NCBI GenBank assembly: GCA_025999935.1
Contig: BNXY01000004.1
Span: forward strand, 1 to 64,000
Length of the DNA stretch: 64,000 nucleotides
Origin: Bacteroidia bacterium
GTDB taxonomy: Bacteria > Bacteroidota > Bacteroidia > Bacteroidales > Azobacteroidaceae
Direction of reading: 5' to 3'
Shown: positions 43,723 through 51,951 of the stretch, one piece after another
How positions within the stretch are numbered: position 1 is the stretch's first letter
How the letters are laid out: every line of letters begins with the position of its first letter
Notes under the pieces: model-generated
What the model was told of the DNA's origin: nothing
Databases searched by the model: none
What the model saw: only the letters and a program-made list of their open reading frames with translations
Translations under genes and position numbers: made by a program

Positions 43723-44922
43723 ATGAACCTACTTGTTGAAAAATTAAGTAAATACGATGCTCCTCAAAAGGCGAAAGCCGCAGGCTTATATCCTTATTTC
43801 AGGGTTATTGAAAGTGAGCAGGACACTGAAGTTGTCATAAACGGGAAAAAAGTCTTAATGTTTGGTTCCAATGCCTACTTAGGATTGACAAATCATCCCA
43901 AAGTAAAGGAAGCAGCCATCGCAGCCACCAGAAAATACGGAACCGGAATGGCGGGAAGCCGTTTTTTGAATGGAACTTTAGATATCCACCTCGAATTGGA
44001 AAAAAAAATAGCCAAACTTCTGGGAAAAGAGGACGCAATCACTTATTCAACCGGTTTTCAGGTTAATTTGGGTGTTGTTTCCTGTCTTACCGGCCGTGAA
44101 GATTATATCCTCTGGGATGAATTAGACCACGCATCCATCATCGAAGGCCACCGCTTATCTTTCTCTCAAAAGCTCAAATACAGACACAATGATATGGAAT
44201 CGCTGGAAAAGCAATTACAAAAATGCGCTCCGGATAAAATCAAACTCATTGTGACGGACGGCGTTTTCAGTATGGAAGGCGATATAGCCAACTTACCGGA
44301 AATTGTTCGTTTGGCAAAAAAATACAATGCCAATATCATGGTTGACGAAGCGCACGGTCTGGGTGTTTTGGGACGTCATGGACGAGGCACCTGCGATTAT
44401 TTCGGCGTTCTGCCGGATGTGGACTTAATAATGGGCACTTTCAGCAAATCTTTGGCTTCCATCGGCGGATTTATTGCCGCATCCGAACCGGTTATCAACT
44501 ATTTACGCCACAATTCCCGCTCCTATATTTTCAGCGCAAGCAATACACCCGCAGCAACTGCAGCAGCCAATGCGGCGCTTGACATCATGCTGAGCGAACC
44601 GGAAAGAATTGAACATCTGTGGAACCTGACGGATTATGCCTTGAAAGGATTCCGCGAAATGGGTTGTGAAATCGGACATACTGCAACTCCGATTATACCT
44701 TTATTTATACGCGACGACGAAAAAACTTTTTATGTTACCAAAGAGTTATTCAATCAGGGAATTTTCGTCAATCCTGTAGTTTCTCCCGCCGTAGCGCCTT
44801 CCGACACATTAATTCGCTTCTCTTTAATGGCAACCCATACTTTTGAACAATTGGATTATGCCTTGGAGAAAATCGAAAAAAGCCTTCGGAAAGTAGGCGT
44901 TTTAAACGCAGTGTTAGTCTAA
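43723..44922 (+). CDS. spt: Serine palmitoyltransferase (sphingolipid synthesis)
   Basis: PLP-dependent alpha-oxoamine synthase joining serine and a long acyl-CoA/ACP to give 3-ketosphinganine, the first step of Bacteroidetes sphingolipids. The 399-residue cytosolic protein carries MFGSNAYLGLTNHPKV, GSRFLNGTLDIHLELE, DELDHASIIEGHRLSFSQ, VDEAHGLGVLG, and the PLP Lys242 in GTFSKSLASIGGF. Overall it closely follows the Bacteroides serine palmitoyltransferase and less closely KBL or BioF. The tail overlaps the convergent dnaX end by 9 bases. It stands alone, with the later steps of the pathway elsewhere. Confidence 0.9.
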   Translation: MNLLVEKLSKYDAPQKAKAAGLYPYFRVIESEQDTEVVINGKKVLMFGSNAYLGLTNHPKVKEAAIAATRKYGTGMAGSRFLNGTLDIHLELEKKIAKLLGKEDAITYSTGFQVNLGVVSCLTGREDYILWDELDHASIIEGHRLSFSQKLKYRHNDMESLEKQLQKCAPDKIKLIVTDGVFSMEGDIANLPEIVRLAKKYNANIMVDEAHGLGVLGRHGRGTCDYFGVLPDVDLIMGTFSKSLASIGGFIAASEPVINYLRHNSRSYIFSASNTPAATAAANAALDIMLSEPERIEHLWNLTDYALKGFREMGCEIGHTATPIIPLFIRDDEKTFYVTKELFNQGIFVNPVVSPAVAPSDTLIRFSLMATHTFEQLDYALEKIEKSLRKVGVLNAVLV

Positions 44923-46614
44923 ACGCAAATTAAATTCTTTAACTAATTTGCTGAGAGTCGGATTTTTATCCGCCATATAATTGTATTTCTCCTTATCGGT
45001 AAATGGGGTTTGGCTTGAGTTGTCTTCGTTGATTTTCACTTCCAATACAATTTGATTGTTTTTGAGTTGGGCAAAAAGAAATTCTTTTATTTCCAAATTT
45101 TTTTCCTGAAATTTATGTTCCTGTTCGGGATTAAGTACGGTAATTTCCACCTTGTTATTCTCTTTTAATTCCGGCGTGATATACAGCATGGTATTTTTCA
45201 AATGAACATCATCCGCTGCATAAGCATATTCTTTCCATGCGGCGATTAATTCTTCTTTTGTAAAAGAGTCGTTATAAACCGTTGCCAATTCTTTCTTTAC
45301 CGCATTTTCATTTTCATCCTTTACCGCAGAATCTTTCAGACCGATACGTACAATCGTTTTTCCGGCAGAAACCGGCCTATCTGTTTTTTTATCCGATTCC
45401 GGAAGCGGCTTGCTTACCGGGACTTCCGGAACAGTTTTTGTCTGGGTTTCTTTTTGAACAGGTGCCGCTTCATCCGAAATCGGCTCAATTATAATTTTTT
45501 TTTTATCGTCCTCTTGTTGAGGACTATTCAATTGACAAAGGCGAATCAGAAGTAACTCTATGGAAAGCCGCTTATTTTTACTCAACCGGTAATTCAAATC
45601 CGTTTCGTTGGTCAATTCGATGGCTTTGTATAAAAAGGCCGTATCGCAACGGGCGGCTAATTCGATGTATTTATTTTTGACCGCATCGCCCGTTTCAAAC
45701 AAAACAATGGTTTGCGGATCTTTGCAAACCAGCAAATCGCGGAAGAAAACCGCCAATCCGCTCAGAATTTGTTGCCCGTCGAACCCTTTACTCATTATCT
45801 CGTTCAACAACAACATATTCCGGCTGACTTTGTTTTCTATGGCCGCCTCCGTCAACCGGAAATAATAGTCGTAATCCAACACATTGAGATTGTCAATCAC
45901 TGTTTTATACGTTACATTTCCTTGTGAGAAACTAATTACCTGATCAAAAATCGACAAGGCGTCGCGCATACCGCCATCGGCTTTTTGTGCAATGACATTC
46001 AAAGCTTCCCGCTCGGCATTCACGTTTTCCTGCTTGGCGACATATTCTAAATAGCCGACTATATCATTGATATGGATACGGTTAAAATCATAAATCTGAC
46101 AACGGGAAAGAATGGTAGGCAGGATTTTATGTTTTTCGGTGGTAGCCAGAATAAAAATGGCATGATGCGGCGGTTCTTCAAGGGTTTTCAGAAAAGCGTT
46201 GAACGCTGCCGACGACAGCATGTGTACTTCATCAATAATATACACCTTGTATTTCCCTAACTGAGGCATAATCCGCACCTGCTCGGTCAGCACCCGGATA
46301 TCATCGACCGAATTGTTGGAAGCCGCATCCAATTCGTGGATGTTCAAAGAACGGTTTTCATTGAATGAGCGGCAGGATTCACATTCATTACAAGCCTCGC
46401 CCTCGGAAGTGGGATGAAAACAATTGATGGTCTTGGCAAAAATGCGCGCACAAGTCGTCTTCCCCACCCCTCTCGGCCCGCAAAACAAATAAGCATGCGC
46501 CAATTTATTATTTAGAATAGCATTTTTCAAAGTTGTTGTCAATGCATTCTGCCCTACTACCGAATGAAAAGTAGCAGGACGGTATTTTCTCGCTGAAACA
46601 ATATAATTATCCAT
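44914..46614 (-). CDS. dnaX: DNA polymerase III subunits gamma/tau
   Basis: AAA+ clamp-loader ATPase. The protein has 566 residues: Walker A GPRGVGKT at 46-53, a four-Cys zinc module (Cys65, 75, 78, 81), the DEVHMLSSAAFNAFLKTLEEPP Walker B/sensor region (split here by its usual Pro-rich turn), and a domain III followed by a tau-type tail rich in Lys/Glu with low-complexity linkers (about 365-440). No A-run frameshift site for gamma was noticed. It follows the Rpn-type gene on the same strand by 35 bases. Confidence 0.95.
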   Translation of the reverse strand: MDNYIVSARKYRPATFHSVVGQNALTTTLKNAILNNKLAHAYLFCGPRGVGKTTCARIFAKTINCFHPTSEGEACNECESCRSFNENRSLNIHELDAASNNSVDDIRVLTEQVRIMPQLGKYKVYIIDEVHMLSSAAFNAFLKTLEEPPHHAIFILATTEKHKILPTILSRCQIYDFNRIHINDIVGYLEYVAKQENVNAEREALNVIAQKADGGMRDALSIFDQVISFSQGNVTYKTVIDNLNVLDYDYYFRLTEAAIENKVSRNMLLLNEIMSKGFDGQQILSGLAVFFRDLLVCKDPQTIVLFETGDAVKNKYIELAARCDTAFLYKAIELTNETDLNYRLSKNKRLSIELLLIRLCQLNSPQQEDDKKKIIIEPISDEAAPVQKETQTKTVPEVPVSKPLPESDKKTDRPVSAGKTIVRIGLKDSAVKDENENAVKKELATVYNDSFTKEELIAAWKEYAYAADDVHLKNTMLYITPELKENNKVEITVLNPEQEHKFQEKNLEIKEFLFAQLKNNQIVLEVKINEDNSSQTPFTDKEKYNYMADKNPTLSKLVKEFNLRLD

Positions 46615-46649
46615 TTATAATATTTATATAAAGTAAATTTCACATGCAC

Positions 46650-47660
46650 TTACAGTGCCATTATTTGTTCGGGGCTAAGACCGGTGGCTTTCACAATATC
46701 AGCCACAGAGAAGTGCAAATCTAATAAATTCTTTGCAATTTCAAAGTTTCTCAGATTTCGTCCTTCATTTCGCCCTTCATTTCGCCCTTCATTTCGCCCT
46801 TCATTTCGCCCTTCGTTTCTCCCTTCAGTCCAGCCTTCGTTTCTCCCTTCAGTCCAGCCTTCGTTTCTCCCTTCAGTCCAGCCATCGTTTCTTCCTTCAG
46901 TCCAGCCTTCTGACCAACCTTTCTCAGCACCTATTTTACGGGCATAATCTAACGCATTATTCCAGTCATTCTCTGGTGGATAGCGCTTAATATACAATTT
47001 CATATCTTCTGGTGTTAATTTGTTAATTTCTGCTTCTTCAAATAATGTCTCAAATACTTTCTCGGACAATTCTACCGGTCGTTCATCCAACATGCCCATA
47101 TATTTGAAACAATACAGCCATCGGTCTATCTGTTCTTTCGATTGTTCCAATGTTTTTTTAAACTTGGGTAATTCAATCAAAATTAGATTCAGTTTGTCCG
47201 TTGCCTTTTCCATCGTCTCCTCCCGAACAATCGAGAGGTGGCTAATATAATAGGCATCATCATATTGCTCGAAATTCAAAATCGCAATGTGATACAACGG
47301 TTTCAATTCATAATTCCAATTTCCTTTCCTTGCCTGTTTTTGAATCGGAAAGGTCGAATAAAACAAGCACCTGTCCAAAAAATGTTCTTGCTTTACGACC
47401 TGCATTTCAATCACAAACCACTCCTTTTGGTCGGTAATGCAATGAATGTCGAAAACCACATTGCGGTCTTTCGCTGTTCTTCCCAAATGTTCTGTCGGCA
47501 AATACCTGATATCTACAATTTTGTCCGGTTTGTCAATCAATGCATTTAAAAAATCAATCAACAATGCCTTGTTTTCCTCTTGACCCAAGAGCCGCTTGAA
47601 TGCAAAGTCTGTCAAAAGATTCATGTACCTGCCCAACTTCGGATAAATCATTTTTCTCAT
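46650..47660 (-). CDS. Rpn/PD-(D/E)XK-family putative transposase with C-terminal repeat tract
   Basis: A 336-residue member of the PDDEXK_2/Rpn group (recombination-promoting nuclease, transposase_31-like). The N-terminal FAFKRLLGQEENKALLIDFLN is the family signature. The nuclease residues are Asp71 (VFDIHC) and Glu85-Met-Gln87 (IEMQVV). Residues about 250-303 are an array of GWTEGRNE then GRNE units encoded by 24-bp and 12-bp repeats, followed by a conserved C-terminal helix (NLLDLHFSVADIVKATGLS). A start three codons in (MIYPKLGRYM) is possible. -7 box at 47713-47720. Its length can vary in frame by repeat slippage. Confidence 0.85.
   Translation of the reverse strand: MRKMIYPKLGRYMNLLTDFAFKRLLGQEENKALLIDFLNALIDKPDKIVDIRYLPTEHLGRTAKDRNVVFDIHCITDQKEWFVIEMQVVKQEHFLDRCLFYSTFPIQKQARKGNWNYELKPLYHIAILNFEQYDDAYYISHLSIVREETMEKATDKLNLILIELPKFKKTLEQSKEQIDRWLYCFKYMGMLDERPVELSEKVFETLFEEAEINKLTPEDMKLYIKRYPPENDWNNALDYARKIGAEKGWSEGWTEGRNDGWTEGRNEGWTEGRNEGWTEGRNEGRNEGRNEGRNEGRNEGRNLRNFEIAKNLLDLHFSVADIVKATGLSPEQIMAL
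46755..46910. repeat. 12-bp and 24-bp tandem repeats in the Rpn-type gene
   Basis: About five units of TTCATTTCGCCC followed by three to four units of a 24-bp period, TTCGTTTCTCCC plus TTCAGTCCAGCC, with a few substitutions. All periods are multiples of three, so gain or loss keeps the reading frame. No spacer diversity, so not CRISPR. Confidence 0.92.
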
Positions 47661-47712
47661 AACAAATTTCGGTTAAAGTTTTGGTAAATAATTCTGTTTT
47701 ATAAACGCATTG

Positions 47713-47742
47713 CAAATGTACATAGAATTTTTCTAAAACAAA
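47713..47742 (-). promoter_or_regulatory. Promoter of the Rpn-type gene (and perhaps dnaX)
   Basis: Minus strand TTTG (47742-47739), an 18-base spacer, TACATTTG (47720-47713), 53 bases before the start. Confidence 0.55.
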
Positions 47743-47890
47743 AGAGAAACCTTGTTTTTATTAAATAATAATTTAACGGATAATCATTAAAATCTAAGTG
47801 CAACCCTCTTTTTTTTTATTTTCCAAAAGAAAATACAAACTTTGTATGATAAATAAAATAAAATGGAGAATGAAAAAATAATAAATTAAA

Positions 47891-48285
47891 ATGGATAATG
47901 AATGGTTAAAAAAAAGTTGCTGTGATTCCTATGAAAGAGCGAAAAGAATTGGTTTCAAAAACGTCAGATTTCAGCATCCATCACCAGTGCGAACTGCTGT
48001 CTATACCGCGTAGCAGTCTGTATTACACGCCATCAGGGGAAAGTGAAGAGAACTTATCCATACTTCGATTTATGGATGAGCAATATCTTAAAACGCCGTA
48101 TTTTTATCGAACGCTTGTGGCGAAGCGTGAAATATGAATATGTGTATCTGAATCCGGCTCAGCGTGGAGATGATTTATGGTATGGATTAAGTCAGTATTT
48201 TGTGTTTTACAATCAGGAACGGGTGCATCAGCATTTAGATTACAAAACGCCCGAACAATTGTACCTCCAAAAAATGGTGGCTTAA
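47891..48285 (+). pseudogene. IS3-family transposase relic with internal deletion
   Basis: 47891-47920 encodes an orfA tail (MDNEWLKK) running into an A8 stretch of the kind used for IS3 frameshifting. The next frame gives the orfB start (IPMKERKELVSKTSDFSI, then CELLSIPRSSLYY) up to about 48100. A frame change follows, and the orfB end continues (RIFIERLWRSVKYEYVYLN, then FVFYNQERVHQHLDYKTPEQ) to the stop at 48285. The central part with the first two catalytic Asp residues of the DDE domain is gone, so it is dead. The deletion joint lies near 48090-48110. Confidence 0.85.
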
Positions 48286-48297
48286 AAAACTTGCTTC

Positions 48298-48348
48298 AGC
48301 GGCTCATTTCGCTTCGGCTACGCCTTCGCTTCATTCGCCGCTGAAATG
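48298..48348. repeat. Inverted repeat after the IS3 relic
   Basis: TTCAGCGGC near 48298 and GCCGCTGAA near 48340 flank a GC-rich interior with internal self-complementarity (TTCGCTTCGGCTAC, GCCTTCGCTTCATTCG). It may be a terminator or part of the IS end. Confidence 0.5.
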
Positions 48349-48389
48349 AAATTATAGAGATAAAAGAACAATAGTTAAAAATTAATGTG

Positions 48390-48397
48390 TAAATTTG
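48390..48397 (+). promoter_or_regulatory. -7 box for propeller lipoprotein A
   Basis: TAAATTTG, 84 bases before the start at 48481. The leader holds a small dyad AATCTT / AAGATT. Confidence 0.45.
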
Positions 48398-48480
48398 CAT
48401 ACGGAAACAAGGAATATTAATCTTAAACAAGATTATTTGTTGTCCAAGAAAAGGGTAGTACTACAATTTTATATATTTTT

Positions 48481-49677
48481 ATGAAAAACAGATACTTTTT
48501 TATTACGCTCTTAGCTATCGTTTTGTGTGGTTGCCATCATCAGGGAAACCTGACATCCACGATTAAAGTAGATTATACCACAGTTGTGGTGGAAAATTTA
48601 AGACTTGGTCAAGATAAAGAAATTGCTTTGTCGGAATTTGTGGATCATATTGACATTATTCCGTTGGAATTCAAAGACTCCTGTATATTGAAAGGAATCC
48701 GGAAAGTAGTTGCCTTAGACAGTAACCTTTTTATAATTGAAGACAACCGCCCGGAACGAGTCTATCGATTTGATACACAAGGTAATTTTTTAAATTCGAT
48801 TGGAGAAAAAGGGCAAGGACCGGATGAAATTATTGAATTAAGCGATTTTTCGTTGAATGAAAAAGAACAGCTAATTTATTTGTTGGATAATGGTCGTAAG
48901 ACAGTCTTAGCTTATAATTTTGAAGGACAATTGGTCGAAAAAATCAAAGTTAATCATGCTGATAGACTTGAATATAAGGATGGTTTTTTCTATCTATTTA
49001 GAGATGAACCAACGATAGATGATTTATGCTGCCTTAACATTCGTAATACAAAAGGAGAATTTAAAAATGCTTTTTTGCCTTCACATCAATACCCGATTAG
49101 TAAATCAAGCCAAGTTTTTACCAAAACGAAAGATAATTTATTTTTGATTAAACCCATGAATGATACCATTTACTCATTGGATGAAGTGGAATTAAAATAT
49201 GCCTATTATTTTGATTTTGGGTCTTTGAGATTAACTCCGAAAGAAATTGAAGATAGTTATAGCAATGAAATACCTACATTTAAGAAAATATTAATAGATA
49301 AAGAACGTGTTTCCTCTATGGATCATCTTTATCAAACGAGACATTGGATTGGTTTTAATAAGGGATATAAACTATTACAGTATTTATTTTTGTATAATAA
49401 GGATACCAAAGAATTAAAAGCAGGTCAAGTATGGGATGATTTGGAGTATATGTTTTATGGAACGAGTTTTTATGGACAAACGGAAAATGCTTGGATAGGA
49501 GTTTATGCGATTGAAAGAATACATTCAAATATTGAAAGGTATAAAAGATATGCAGATTCTGGATATATTACGGAAGAGCAAAAGGTAAAATATACGCAGA
49601 AAATGAAAAATCTTATGCGAGGCGAAAATCCGGAAGAAATGAATCCTTGGATTTTATTTTATCATTTAAAGGAATAA
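48481..49677 (+). CDS. Six-bladed beta-propeller lipoprotein A
   Basis: A 398-residue surface or periplasmic lipoprotein with lipobox LCGCHH (Cys18). It contains beta-propeller repeats with YRFDTQGNFLNSIGEKGQGP, the GQGP(G/D)E motif typical of the Bacteroidales six-bladed propeller/BF3164-like group, and DFSLNEKEQLIYLLDNGRK. Two more paralogues follow in the window at 50536 and 51952. These proteins are commonly found beside NVEALA peptides, as here, but no molecular function is established. AT-rich relative to the core genes. It is followed 4 bases later by a truncated thiol protein. Confidence 0.82.
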   Translation: MKNRYFFITLLAIVLCGCHHQGNLTSTIKVDYTTVVVENLRLGQDKEIALSEFVDHIDIIPLEFKDSCILKGIRKVVALDSNLFIIEDNRPERVYRFDTQGNFLNSIGEKGQGPDEIIELSDFSLNEKEQLIYLLDNGRKTVLAYNFEGQLVEKIKVNHADRLEYKDGFFYLFRDEPTIDDLCCLNIRNTKGEFKNAFLPSHQYPISKSSQVFTKTKDNLFLIKPMNDTIYSLDEVELKYAYYFDFGSLRLTPKEIEDSYSNEIPTFKKILIDKERVSSMDHLYQTRHWIGFNKGYKLLQYLFLYNKDTKELKAGQVWDDLEYMFYGTSFYGQTENAWIGVYAIERIHSNIERYKRYADSGYITEEQKVKYTQKMKNLMRGENPEEMNPWILFYHLKE

Positions 49678-49681
49678 TCCG

Positions 49682-50044
49682 ATGAAATCAAAAATATTTA
49701 CATGGACAAGCATTGCCATCTTACTTGTATTTAATTGCATCTTTTTGTTTTCATCTAAAAATAAAAAAAATCAAACAATTGATATTGAACGAATAATAAA
49801 TCAAAATAGTAATAGATATAATTATATTATTGAACAATTATTATTGTATATGCAATATGATAATAAAAAAATTCAAGATATCCCAGTTAAAAAAATTGAG
49901 TATGAACAAATTTTAGATGAAAATAAACCGAATGGAGATACCGTAAATTTATCCCAAGTTCTAAAAGGAGAAAAGGTGGTATTATATTTTACGCAATTGG
50001 CTTGCAATTCTTGCGTATCCGAACAAATACTTTTTTCGTATTAA
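49682..50044 (+). pseudogene. Truncated thioredoxin-like membrane protein
   Basis: 120 residues: an N-terminal anchor (TSIAILLVFNCIFLFSS), a charged region, then the beginning of a thioredoxin-like fold ending right after its CNSC redox motif (YFTQLACNSCVSEQILFSY). The full-length relative at 53138-53710 continues about 100 residues past its own CSIC. The truncation point coincides with the start of sequence copied from upstream of ftsB (TTTTTTCGTATT), which supplies the stop codon. Confidence 0.75.
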
Positions 50045-50196
50045 ACAATATTTCTCCAATTTTTATTACCTTTGCATCAAATATTTTTTTATGAAAAATT
50101 TATTTGAAATTGTAAAAAAATTGGCGGCAAATTGAATAAATATTGGCTGACTATTATCATTTTCACTGTTATTACTTTCTTTATCGGCGATAGTAC
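50031..50196 (+). repeat. Duplicated 5' fragment of ftsB with its promoter
   Basis: Closely similar to 53733-53898: it contains the same CAATATTTCTCCAATTTTTA leader, -7 box TACCTTTG (50067-50074), the start codon (50091) and the first third of ftsB (TGGCTGAC, TATCATTTTCACTGTTATTA). A base deletion gives MKNLFEIVKKLAAN and a stop at 50133-50135. Similarity breaks at about 50196, where NVEALA-type sequence begins. Confidence 0.88.
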
Positions 50197-50457
50197 AATA
50201 TTGAAGCATTGGCTGATAATGAAAATGGGTATGGTTGGCTTTGGGAAAAACATTGGGAAGGATGTCAGCATGCAGGACAAATTATAATACATAGTTCATG
50301 GGGAGTTTATTCAGCAGGAACTTATGCTTATTCATCATCGTTAGCAGCTTCACTGGAATCTTCAACAGTATCATATACTATTGTTGAACCTAATTCTGGG
50401 CAAAAATCATATTGTTATGATGGATGGAGTTTTTGTTCGAGTAATGATTGTAGATAG
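50197..50457 (+). pseudogene. Headless NVEALA-family peptide gene
   Basis: The frame opens NIEALADNENGYGW, a match to the NVEALA motif that separates leader and mature part in these Bacteroidales exported peptides. It continues 80 residues with four cysteines (EGCQHAG, SYCYDG, FCSSNDCR). No leader precedes the motif: the upstream sequence is the ftsB fragment in another frame, with a stop just before it. The only in-frame start is a TTG inside the motif, so it is probably not expressed. Confidence 0.7.
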
Positions 50458-50464
50458 AAATTTC

Positions 50465-50503
50465 TTTACGAGGCTGTCTAACTTTCTAAGACAGCCTCGT
50501 AAA
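50465..50503 (+). terminator. Terminator after the NVEALA fragment
   Basis: 15-bp inverted repeat TTTACGAGGCTGTCT / AGACAGCCTCGTAAA with a 9-base loop. No strong T-run, but it is the strongest hairpin in the region. Confidence 0.7.
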
Positions 50504-50535
50504 AATTCATCTAAATTACTTAAAATGTGATATAT

Positions 50536-51693
50536 ATGAGATATTATAAGTTCAATATTTTTTTCTTTTGTGGTTTTGTATGTATTTTGCTATGTATTTC
50601 ATGCAAGCACAATACACAACAAAGTAACGCATTACTTTTTAGAGTTGATAGTGAAAACAAAACAGCAATTAGTATCAATATAAATGCAGATATATCTAAT
50701 ATAATAGATTTTACTAATTTGATAGACTCTTTTCAATATACACCATTGGAAGTTTCCGATGAATGTTTAATTGGAGCTATAAATAAAATTATTTATCACA
50801 ACAATACCTATTATATTTTGGATCGTGAAAAGGCAAAAGCTTTATTTTGCTTCGATTCAAATGGGCATTTCGAACGAAAAATCGGAAATATAGGCCAAGG
50901 GCCCGGTGAGTTTGTCCAACCAACAGATTTTATACTGACTTCATCCCATATAATCATTTTGGACCAATTTGCCCATAAATTGTTATTTTTCAATCTGAAT
51001 GGAGAATTTTCGCATACAATAAACTTGAAATACAAAGTACATGGGATAACATCCTTAGCAAATGATTCTCTTTTTTTAGCAAAACCAGGCGATAACAGAA
51101 ATAGCGATGTAGCTGATTATGAATTATTGGTAATGGATGTAAATGGAGAAGTAAGATTAAAAGGTATATATAATCCTTATCAGTTAAAGTATTCAATATC
51201 AGGATATAACTCTCAAATAATGAACGGGAAAACAATTTACGCTAAACCCATGTCATGTTATATATACGAAATTACGGAAAGTGAGATGAAGGAACGTTAT
51301 TATTTAAATATTACAAACAATTCACTTCCAAAGAATTACGAGGAATTATGTGAGGGAAATTATGAAAATTTTATAAAAAACTATAAGGAAAATTATAATT
51401 ATTTTTCTGGCCAATTTATTGAAACTGATAAATTTATATTATTTACAGTCAAGAATACAAAAAACTTACCAGTGATCATTATTTATGATAAAGATTCACA
51501 AGAAATGAAGTCTGGTATAATGGGTGCGAATAGCAGTAGTCCAAAATTTAATGAAATAAAATCTATTGTTTTTTCTATTGGCAATTATCTAACTGTTGAT
51601 GGAAATCACATTATTGGGGCTGTTGATTCTTATTATATTTCCGGTAAAGGAGAAGATAATCCGCTTTTATTTTGGTTTAGCTTGAAAAATTGA
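50536..51693 (+). CDS. Six-bladed beta-propeller lipoprotein B
   Basis: A 385-residue lipoprotein with signal peptide and lipobox CISCKHN (Cys about 23). The propeller motif CFDSNGHFERKIGNIGQGPG followed by EFVQPTDFIL matches the neighbours. Start taken at ATG 50536 (MRYYKF); a GTG three codons earlier is in frame. GC content is among the lowest in the window, near 31%. It is not followed by a thiol gene, unlike copies A and C. Function unknown. Confidence 0.8.
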   Translation: MRYYKFNIFFFCGFVCILLCISCKHNTQQSNALLFRVDSENKTAISININADISNIIDFTNLIDSFQYTPLEVSDECLIGAINKIIYHNNTYYILDREKAKALFCFDSNGHFERKIGNIGQGPGEFVQPTDFILTSSHIIILDQFAHKLLFFNLNGEFSHTINLKYKVHGITSLANDSLFLAKPGDNRNSDVADYELLVMDVNGEVRLKGIYNPYQLKYSISGYNSQIMNGKTIYAKPMSCYIYEITESEMKERYYLNITNNSLPKNYEELCEGNYENFIKNYKENYNYFSGQFIETDKFILFTVKNTKNLPVIIIYDKDSQEMKSGIMGANSSSPKFNEIKSIVFSIGNYLTVDGNHIIGAVDSYYISGKGEDNPLLFWFSLKN

Positions 51694-51788
51694 ATTTTTA
51701 TCATTACTGACCAACTAAAAAAATCACTATAGAAAAGGGGTTATCCGATTTGGATAAGCCTCTGAAAAATTGTTTCATTTTCATGCGC

Positions 51789-51819
51789 TTGGAAAACTGA
51801 GATTTTTTATCTAATTTTG
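51789..51819 (+). promoter_or_regulatory. Promoter of propeller lipoprotein C
   Basis: TTG at 51789-51791, a 20-base spacer, TAATTTTG at 51812-51819. The leader to the start is about 130 bases. A weak GGTTATCC / GGATAAGCC hairpin at about 51739-51760 may end the preceding transcript. Confidence 0.65.
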
Positions 51820-51951
51820 CAAAAGATAACACGAAAGGAAAAGGGCAGTCCATTGTCACTACTTGCAAACAATCTGACAATTGTTCATGGTATACTGCTG
51901 CGTTTATAAATGTATGCCTGTTCTTTTTTTGGTAAATACTAAATTACATTG

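Noticed and set aside
46755..46910. Possible CRISPR array
   Set aside because: Units are 12 and 24 bp directly abutting, with no unique spacers, and lie inside a coding frame.
46684..46990. Two plus-strand ORFs rich in Phe-Arg-Pro-Ser and Leu-His-Phe repeats
   Set aside because: They are antisense readings of the 12/24-bp repeat array inside the Rpn-type gene; the minus-strand frame has the recognisable nuclease domain.
49682..50044. Complete small thiol protein of 120 residues
   Set aside because: The relative at 53138 is 190 residues long and the break coincides with the start of ftsB-derived sequence, so truncation is the better reading.
50209..50457. 82-residue protein starting at TTG
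   Set aside because: The TTG lies within the NIEALA motif; the leader that should precede it is missing, so it is listed as a pseudogene.
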